A DNA stretch of 5,726 nt from Deltaproteobacteria bacterium (lineage in GTDB: Bacteria > Desulfobacterota > DAOWOC01): the NCBI GenBank assembly GCA_030642225.1, contig DAOWOC010000083.1:1-5726 (forward strand), written 5' to 3'. Under the pieces are notes generated by a model, which did no database searches, had not been told where the DNA came from, and saw nothing but the letters and a program-made list of their open reading frames with translations. Shown piece by piece: positions 1-5,726 of this stretch; the first letter of the stretch is position 1; the number at the start of each line of letters is the position of its first letter. The position numbers and the translations under genes were made by a program.

Positions 1-970
1 GGCGGCAGCGGGGCAGATGTAGTAACAACCGTTATCGCGGCTGAAGCCATTGGCGAGGCAGGTGTTGACGGGGGTTTATCACTTTCCTATGGCGCACATA
101 CCTTTCTTTGTGCGGATACTATTTTTCGTCACGGCACTGATGAGCAAAAGAAAAAAATATGTCCCAAAACTTGCCAAAGGCGAATGGATAGGCTGCATGG
201 GGCTGACCGAACCGTCTGCAGGCTCGGATGTTGCCGCATTGAAAACAAGGGCAATAAAGAAAGGTGATGAATATGTTTTGAATGGTTCAAAGGCCTTTAT
301 AACAAATGCGCCAATAGCTGATGTCGCTGTTGCATATGCAAGGACATCCACTGATGGGGAGAGGCATGATGGCATATCCGCATTTATTATTGAAAAGGGC
401 ACAAAGGGCTTTAGCGCCGGGAAAAAACTTCATAAATTCGGGATGAGAACATCTTATACCTCTGATTTGATCTTTGAAGATTGTGTTATACCGGCTGAAA
501 ATCTTCTTGGAAAAGAGGGCGATGGTTTTTCCATGGCCATGCAGACTGTTGAGTGGGACAGGAGCACAATTATAGCCCCAATAGTCGGGGGCTGCATCTT
601 TGCCCTTAAACGAAGTTGCGAGTACAGTAAACAACGCGAGCAGTTTGGTCGTGCAGTATCAGAGTTTCAGGCTGTAAAACATAAGATTGCGGATATTAAA
701 ATTTTTCTTGAAGCAGCTCGCCCCCTTGTTTACAGAATTGCATGGTGCAAGGATCAGGGCCAGCCCATTAATCATCTTGAGGCCGCTATTACAAAACTTT
801 TTCTCGGGGACTGGAGTCTTGTGCCAATAGATAATGCCTTTGTTATTCACGGCAGCTATGGTTACTGTCATGAATATGATATTGAAAAACTCTACAGAGA
901 CAGTCGTCTTTTGCCGGTAGCCGGCGGAACATCCGAGATACAAAAGCTTATTATCTCCAAGTTAATGTAG
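1..970 (+). CDS. Acyl-CoA dehydrogenase, 5'-partial, frameshifted at an A7 run (putative FAD-binding subunit)
   Basis: This gene encodes an FAD-dependent acyl-CoA dehydrogenase that would oxidise an acyl-CoA to a 2-enoyl-CoA and pass electrons to ETF in the cytoplasm. The window begins inside the N-terminal domain: frame 1 opens with GGSGADVVTT and runs in family-like sequence to EQKKK near base 156. Reading then continues in frame 2 (VPKLAKGEW) to the TAG at 968-970. About 322 of an expected 380 residues are visible. FAD and substrate motifs are intact: LTEPSAGSD (203-229), REQFG (635-649) and HGSYGY (848-865). The usual C-terminal catalytic Glu of the MCAD 'YEGT' motif is Gly (AGGTSEI, 920-940). 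The alternative base position used by isovaleryl- and long-chain-CoA dehydrogenases holds Asp in EWDR (Asp codon 557-559). A TTG-initiated reading from base 50 is possible in frame 2, but its first 35 or so residues are out-of-frame nonsense. The substrate is unknown. The next gene is a degenerate paralogue and may be its partner subunit. Confidence 0.88.
151..157 (+). other. Frameshift site: A7 run in the first acyl-CoA dehydrogenase
   Basis: Upstream of this run the dehydrogenase sequence is in frame 1; downstream it is in frame 2. Removing one A restores a seamless family-like junction, EQKKKYVPKLAKGEW. Without correction frame 1 stops at TGA 265-267. Runs of eight A at 1056-1063 and 4196-4203 sit in frame inside other genes, so A-runs are not miscounted throughout the window. 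The cause may be a sequencing error, a real mutation, or slippage on the A-run; the sequence alone cannot separate these. Confidence 0.85.
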
Positions 971-1017
971 ATGATAGTGACTCTCTAAATAAATTTTTCA
1001 GGACTTCGGATCAATAT

Positions 1018-1025
1018 AAGGGGAA
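1018..1025 (+). promoter_or_regulatory. Ribosome binding site for the degenerate acyl-CoA dehydrogenase
   Basis: The motif AAGGGGAA lies 5 bases before the ATG at 1031. It is a good Shine-Dalgarno match and supports this start. The 60-base gap before this gene is the longest in the window. It holds no other gene, and I see no convincing promoter or hairpin in it. Confidence 0.6.
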
Positions 1026-1030
1026 TTTAA

Positions 1031-2182
1031 ATGAATCTTGAAAGCAATGATTTTCAAAAAAAATTAAAACAGGATATCTCAGGGATTTTTACCGGTAAGA
1101 GATCGGAGCAGGTGAAAGAGCTGCATAAACTTAATACAGAACAACTTAAAGAATTTTTAAAGGATTGTTTAAAGGAATTCGGGGCAATTGGTTATCTTGA
1201 TATCGGGCTGAATAATAATGAATCCGAGATTAAAGATTTTCCTGATGAAACAACAGGGACCATAGTTGGCGAGGAATTGGCTTGTATCTCTCCTTCTTTG
1301 TTTTTGAGTATTGAAACAGGCCCAAAAATTTTTGGCTGGCTCATATCTGCCTTTGGAAGCAAAAAGGATAAATCAGATTTTTTAAATCCACTTAAAAAAG
1401 GTGAGATAATTGGAGCTGTTGCGCTAACAGAGGATTGCAGCCCTTTTATGGAATCTGATCTCAAGACAACAGGCCTTGTCTCAAAAGACGGTTTTATACT
1501 TAATGGTCAAAAAAAGATGGTTATCAATGCACCGATAGCTGACATGATCGCTGTTGTGGGTTCTGTTGACGGCAAAACATCTGTTTTTATGCTGGATCAG
1601 GGGCAAAAGGGATTAAAGATTGAATCAAGGATTAAAACACTTGGTTTTAACGGTATGTCAATGGCCGACATAAATCTTGATAATTGTTTTGTGCCCAAAG
1701 ACAGAGTGCTTGGACCATTTGAAGATACACGTCTTGAATCTTTGATTAAAATTAAAGAGAACCATGCGCTTTCGATCGCATCTCTCGGGGTTATGAAGCG
1801 CGCGTTTGCAGAGGCAAAGTTATTAGCAAATATTGCTGATAACGGTAGAAAACCAGCTATGGCCTTTCAGGAGATACGGTTTAAATTGGCAGAGATGTTT
1901 ACACTCTGTCAAACCTCTCTGTTAATGCTTTTTCATGAGTCATGGCTTCTTGAATCCAATGATGCAGAGGCAGTTTCATTAAGTGCATGCACCAAGGTTT
2001 TTATATCTGAGGCAGCTGAAGAGGTTTCAAGCAAGGCCATACAGGTTATTTCAAAGCAGAGTTTTATTGCTGGAAGTATTGCTGAGGAGTGTTACAGGGA
2101 TGCAAAATTTGGCCAGATAGCCGGTCAGACCTCTGAGATGTTGAGAATGAAGATAGCGGATGACTGTCTGGCTAAATATTAA
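1031..2182 (+). CDS. Degenerate acyl-CoA dehydrogenase-like protein (putative non-FAD partner subunit)
   Basis: This is an uninterrupted 383-residue protein of normal family length with the acyl-CoA dehydrogenase fold recognisable throughout. It keeps ALTED (131-135), an LNGQKK strand (158-162), NAPIAD (166-171, also present in the upstream gene), NCFVPKDRVLG (218-228) and CYRDAK (354-359). Hallmark FAD contacts are degraded. The EPxAGSD loop has become EDCSPFMESD (134-143), the RxxFG motif after helix G is absent (NGRKPAMAF, 271-279), and the QxHGGxGY motif is replaced by KQSFIAGSI (342-350). The C-terminal catalytic Glu of 'YEGT' is replaced in AGQTSE (364-369). Glu243 in KEN lies at about the position of the isovaleryl-CoA dehydrogenase base. 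I infer a structural or regulatory subunit forming a heteromer with the protein encoded just upstream, as in known two-gene acyl-CoA dehydrogenases. The lack of stops or frameshifts argues that the gene is under selection rather than decaying. An enzyme with altered chemistry is the main alternative. Confidence 0.85.
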   Translation: MNLESNDFQKKLKQDISGIFTGKRSEQVKELHKLNTEQLKEFLKDCLKEFGAIGYLDIGLNNNESEIKDFPDETTGTIVGEELACISPSLFLSIETGPKIFGWLISAFGSKKDKSDFLNPLKKGEIIGAVALTEDCSPFMESDLKTTGLVSKDGFILNGQKKMVINAPIADMIAVVGSVDGKTSVFMLDQGQKGLKIESRIKTLGFNGMSMADINLDNCFVPKDRVLGPFEDTRLESLIKIKENHALSIASLGVMKRAFAEAKLLANIADNGRKPAMAFQEIRFKLAEMFTLCQTSLLMLFHESWLLESNDAEAVSLSACTKVFISEAAEEVSSKAIQVISKQSFIAGSIAEECYRDAKFGQIAGQTSEMLRMKIADDCLAKY

Positions 2183-2203
2183 TGTCAATAATTTGATAGA
2201 GAT

Positions 2204-2210
2204 GGGGGAG
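2204..2210 (+). promoter_or_regulatory. G-rich ribosome binding site for the crotonase gene
   Basis: GGGGGAG ends only 2 bases before the ATG at 2213, closer than the usual 5-9 bases. Even so, the Met-Ser start followed by a beta strand (LLYDVKDSIAYITMN) matches where crotonases normally begin, so this start is preferred over the ATG 8 codons later. Confidence 0.5.
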
Positions 2211-2212
2211 AT

Positions 2213-2992
2213 ATGAGCGCTGAACATCTTTTATATGATGTAAAGGATTCTATCGCATATATAACCATGAACAGGGAGGAGAAACGAAATGCCCTGAGCA
2301 TTGAGATGATAGAAAAATTCTCTGAATATATTAAAATTGCTGAGGATGACAATAATGTACGCGTTATCTCTGTTACAGGCATTGGAGAAAAATGTTTTTG
2401 CGCCGGTGCTGATCTGGGTTCCACAATGTCAGGGGACAATGATGATCCTTTAAGCGGTACTAAAAAATATGCAAATCTTTTAAAACAGATGCACAAGTTT
2501 CCAAAACCCATCCTTGGCAGGGTGAACGGCCATTGTCTTGCAGGCGGTATTGGGCTTATGCTTTCCTGTGATATTGTGATTGCCAGGGATGATATAAAAT
2601 TCGGTACCCCTGAGGTTAATGTGGGCCTTTTTCCCATGATGATAGGTGCATTGATATTAAGGGATGCAGGATTAAAAAGGGCAATGAAGATGATCCTGAC
2701 CGGTGAAAAGATATCAGCTGCAGATGCCTTGTCCATGGGGCTTGTATCCCAGATTTTGCCAAAACAGGATATTGATAATGAGGTTGATCGGCTGCTTCAT
2801 CTTTTAGCTGAAAAGAGTCCTGTTGGTATCAGACTTGGCAAAGAGGCCCTTGGTAAAATAGAGCAGAGGGGAATTGAGGAATCAATAGATATACTTTGTG
2901 CATCTTTAGGCGCGGTTATCTCAACTGAAGATGCAATAGAAGGTATTACAGCTTTTATTGAAAAGCGAAAACCTGATTTTAAAGGGAAATAA
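2213..2992 (+). CDS. Enoyl-CoA hydratase/isomerase family protein (crotonase fold)
   Basis: This 259-residue cytoplasmic protein has the full length of the crotonase family, which hydrates 2-enoyl-CoAs or moves their double bonds. The N-terminal strand contains ITMNREEKRNAL (17-28). The first oxyanion-hole segment is CFCAGAD (61-67) and the second is NGHCLAGGIGL (105-115). Of the two glutamates used by rat enoyl-CoA hydratase, the one in GGGCELA (Glu144) is Gly114 here, while the one in the PE motif (Glu164) is kept as Glu134 in FGTPEVNVG (130-138). Delta3,delta2-enoyl-CoA isomerases work with only the second Glu, so isomerase or another one-glutamate activity is as plausible as hydratase. 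A C-terminal helical region (about 195-255) completes the fold and would mediate trimer contacts. The gene lies 30 bases after the degenerate dehydrogenase and 33 bases before a third dehydrogenase, which supports a shared acyl-CoA pathway. Exact substrate unknown. Confidence 0.9.
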   Translation: MSAEHLLYDVKDSIAYITMNREEKRNALSIEMIEKFSEYIKIAEDDNNVRVISVTGIGEKCFCAGADLGSTMSGDNDDPLSGTKKYANLLKQMHKFPKPILGRVNGHCLAGGIGLMLSCDIVIARDDIKFGTPEVNVGLFPMMIGALILRDAGLKRAMKMILTGEKISAADALSMGLVSQILPKQDIDNEVDRLLHLLAEKSPVGIRLGKEALGKIEQRGIEESIDILCASLGAVISTEDAIEGITAFIEKRKPDFKGK

Positions 2993-3012
2993 TAAAATTT
3001 AATTTTTTCTAT

Positions 3013-3020
3013 AAGGGAGA
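3013..3020 (+). promoter_or_regulatory. Ribosome binding site for the third acyl-CoA dehydrogenase
   Basis: AAGGGAGA lies 5 bases before the ATG at 3026. This good Shine-Dalgarno site, followed by family-like N-terminal codons, marks 3026 as the true start. The ATG at 3124 in the downstream frame has no properly spaced site of its own. Confidence 0.65.
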
Positions 3021-3025
3021 ATATT

Positions 3026-4167
3026 ATGTCACAATATCAGGAATATTTTGGAGAAACTCACAATATTGCGCGCCAGACAATAAGAAAATATGTTGAAAAG
3101 GAGATAAAACCGCATGTAGAGGAATGGGAAGAGGCTGGAGGATACCAAGAGAAATATTTAAAAGAGCTGCTGAAACCGGGTTTCTCGGCATAGGTTATCC
3201 TGAGGAATATGGCGGGTCGGGTGGAGATATTTTTTTAAAGGTAGTTGCCTGTGAAGAGATTATGCGTTCAGGTTCAGGCGGGCTTGCAGCAAGCCTTGGT
3301 TCTCTTGATATCGGTTTACCTCCCATTCTTGCCCTTGGGACAGAAGAGCAGAAGGATAAATTCGTAAGGCCTGTGTTAAAGGGTGAGAAGGTGGCTGCCC
3401 TTGGGATTACCGAGCCAAATGCCGGATCAGATGTAGCTAATATACAGACAAAGGCAGTGCGCGATGGTGATTATTATATAGTCAACGGCAGTAAGATGTT
3501 TATTACAAGCGGTTACTATGCTGATCAGGTAACCTGTGCGGTCAGGACAGGCGGGGAGGGTGCTGCGGGTATCAGTCTTCTTGTAATTGAGTCGGATTCT
3601 CCGGGGTATTCGGTCTCAAGTAAGTTGAAAAAAATGGGATGGTGGGCATCTGATACAGCTCAGATATTTTTTAATGACTGCCGCGTGCCTGCTGCCAATC
3701 TCCTTGGTGAAGAGGGGCAGGGCTTTTATGGTATTATGAAGAATTTTCAAATGGAGCGTTTGAGCCTGGCTCTTATGGCCAATATTACAGCTCAGATGGC
3801 TCTTGAAGAATCAATTAAATATTCAAAGGAAAGAAAGGCATTTAATAAGCCATTAACCGGGTTTCAGGTCACAAGGCATAAAATTGCTGAAATGGCGACA
3901 TTAGTAGAGGCAAGCAGGGAATTTATATACCGTGTGGCAGCTAAAATGGATGCAGGGGTAACCCAGATCAAAGAGGTTTCAATGGCTAAAAATTTTGCAT
4001 GTATGGTGAGTGATAAGGTGACTTATGATGCTGTTCAGTTACATGGTGGTTATGGCTATATGAGAGAGTATCCTGTTGAAAGATTTTTTAGGGATAACAG
4101 GCTTCTTTCCATTGGTGGCGGCACAACAGAGATTATGAATGAAATAATCTCTAAGATGATTCTGTAA
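3026..4167 (+). CDS. Acyl-CoA dehydrogenase, frameshifted near 3137 (isovaleryl/long-chain type active site)
   Basis: This FAD-dependent enzyme should convert an acyl-CoA to its 2-enoyl-CoA with ETF as electron acceptor. The start at 3026 (MSQYQEYFGET) is in frame 2 and gives the N-terminal helices as far as EEWEEAG. From about 3139 the protein continues in frame 1 (RIPREIFKRAAETGFLG) to the TAA at 4165-4167. With one base restored the product is about 380 residues, normal for the family. If read from the ATG at 3124 it is 347 residues and lacks the first helices. Motifs are intact: GITEPNAGSD (3403-3432), RKAF (3832-3843) and QLHGGYGY (4036-4059). The MCAD-type C-terminal base is Gly (GGGTTEI), while QMER carries a Glu (codon 3754-3756) where isovaleryl- and long-chain acyl-CoA dehydrogenases have their base. 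It is therefore probably catalytically competent if the frame is repaired. Chain length or branching of the substrate cannot be read from the sequence. Confidence 0.9.
3134..3142 (+). other. Frameshift site: apparent one-base deletion in the third acyl-CoA dehydrogenase
   Basis: Frame 2 codes family-like sequence through GCT GG at 3134-3138, and frame 1 codes it from AGG at 3139. Inserting one base after 3138 joins EEWEEAG to RIPREIFK. Without this, frame 2 stops at TAG 3191-3193 after 55 codons. The site is G-rich (GGCTGGAGG) but has no long homopolymer. The exact position of the missing base is uncertain by a few bases. Confidence 0.82.
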
Positions 4168-4192
4168 TAAAAAAAACAGCAAACGGTATTAA

Positions 4193-5680
<1,488 letters not shown>

Positions 5681-5726
5681 TGAAAAAATATAAGCGTTAG
5701 AACACAAACACCAAACTTCAAACACC
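5681..5726. other. Short 3' tail with no identified feature
   Basis: These 46 bases after glpK contain no stable hairpin with a T-run, so no terminator is visible. A six-codon ORF starting at 5680 (MKKYKR) is too short to call. The word CAAACACC occurs twice near the end (about 5706-5713 and 5719-5726), which is too little to define a repeat family. Confidence 0.4.

Noticed and set aside
50..157. TTG-started N-terminus for the first dehydrogenase
   Set aside because: The translation here has no family resemblance, whereas frame 1 over the same bases gives conserved dehydrogenase sequence. The apparent start is a product of the frameshift.
1031..2182. Degenerate dehydrogenase as a decaying pseudogene
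   Set aside because: The frame is open for 383 codons at normal family length, with a good ribosome site and conserved structural segments, so specialised function is more likely than decay.
2185..2736. Long minus-strand open frame of 183 codons opposite the crotonase gene
   Set aside because: It is the antisense shadow of a clearly coding crotonase; its translation has low-complexity Ser/Ile/Pro composition and no recognisable domain.
3124..3138. ATG at 3124 as the true start of the third dehydrogenase
   Set aside because: No properly spaced ribosome site, and the codons upstream in frame 2 from 3026 encode the expected N-terminal helices.
4168..4192. Possible separate promoter for glpK in the A-rich gap
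   Set aside because: The gap is only 25 bases, too short for a full -35/-10 promoter, and no such elements were evident in the preceding coding sequence by eye.
5700..5726. Possible repeat or CRISPR edge from two CAAACACC words
   Set aside because: Only two short copies with 5 bases between them at the window end; no repeat-spacer structure can be supported.

Overview
This window looks like part of one plus-strand operon of acyl-CoA metabolism in an anaerobic or facultative bacterium. Base composition is moderately AT-rich by eye. Three acyl-CoA dehydrogenase-family genes packed around a single crotonase, with a glycerol kinase behind them, is a style I associate with fatty-acid- or aromatic-degrading Desulfobacterota (sulfate reducers, syntrophs). 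That taxonomic guess is inference from gene style, not from a marker gene.

Layout, all on the + strand: (1) 1-970, an acyl-CoA dehydrogenase cut off at its 5' end by the window and broken by an apparent one-base insertion in an A7 run at 151-157. (2) 1031-2182, an intact, full-length but degenerate acyl-CoA dehydrogenase paralogue that has lost most FAD-contact motifs. (3) 2213-2992, a crotonase-fold enoyl-CoA hydratase/isomerase that keeps only one of the two catalytic glutamates. (4) 3026-4167, a third acyl-CoA dehydrogenase whose N-terminal 37 codons lie in another frame, so one base appears to be missing near 3137-3138. (5) 4193-5680, an intact glycerol kinase (glpK). Intergenic gaps are 25-60 bases and no terminator or clear internal promoter is visible, so co-transcription is likely. 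The last 46 bases after glpK hold nothing I can name.

How the genes may work together: the dehydrogenases would oxidise acyl-CoA thioesters to enoyl-CoAs, passing electrons to an electron-transfer flavoprotein that is not in the window. The crotonase would then hydrate the enoyl-CoA or shift its double bond. No 3-hydroxyacyl-CoA dehydrogenase, thiolase or CoA ligase is present, so only part of a beta-oxidation-like route is seen. Glycerol kinase makes sn-glycerol 3-phosphate. Its presence at the end could mean linked use of lipid-derived glycerol and acyl chains, or simple adjacency.

The most interesting point is the pair formed by the first two genes: a normal-looking, FAD-binding subunit next to a degenerate one. 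This resembles known two-gene alpha2beta2 acyl-CoA dehydrogenases. The two frameshifts sit in otherwise well-conserved genes. They may be sequencing or assembly errors, so both genes are annotated as frameshifted CDSs rather than as proven pseudogenes.
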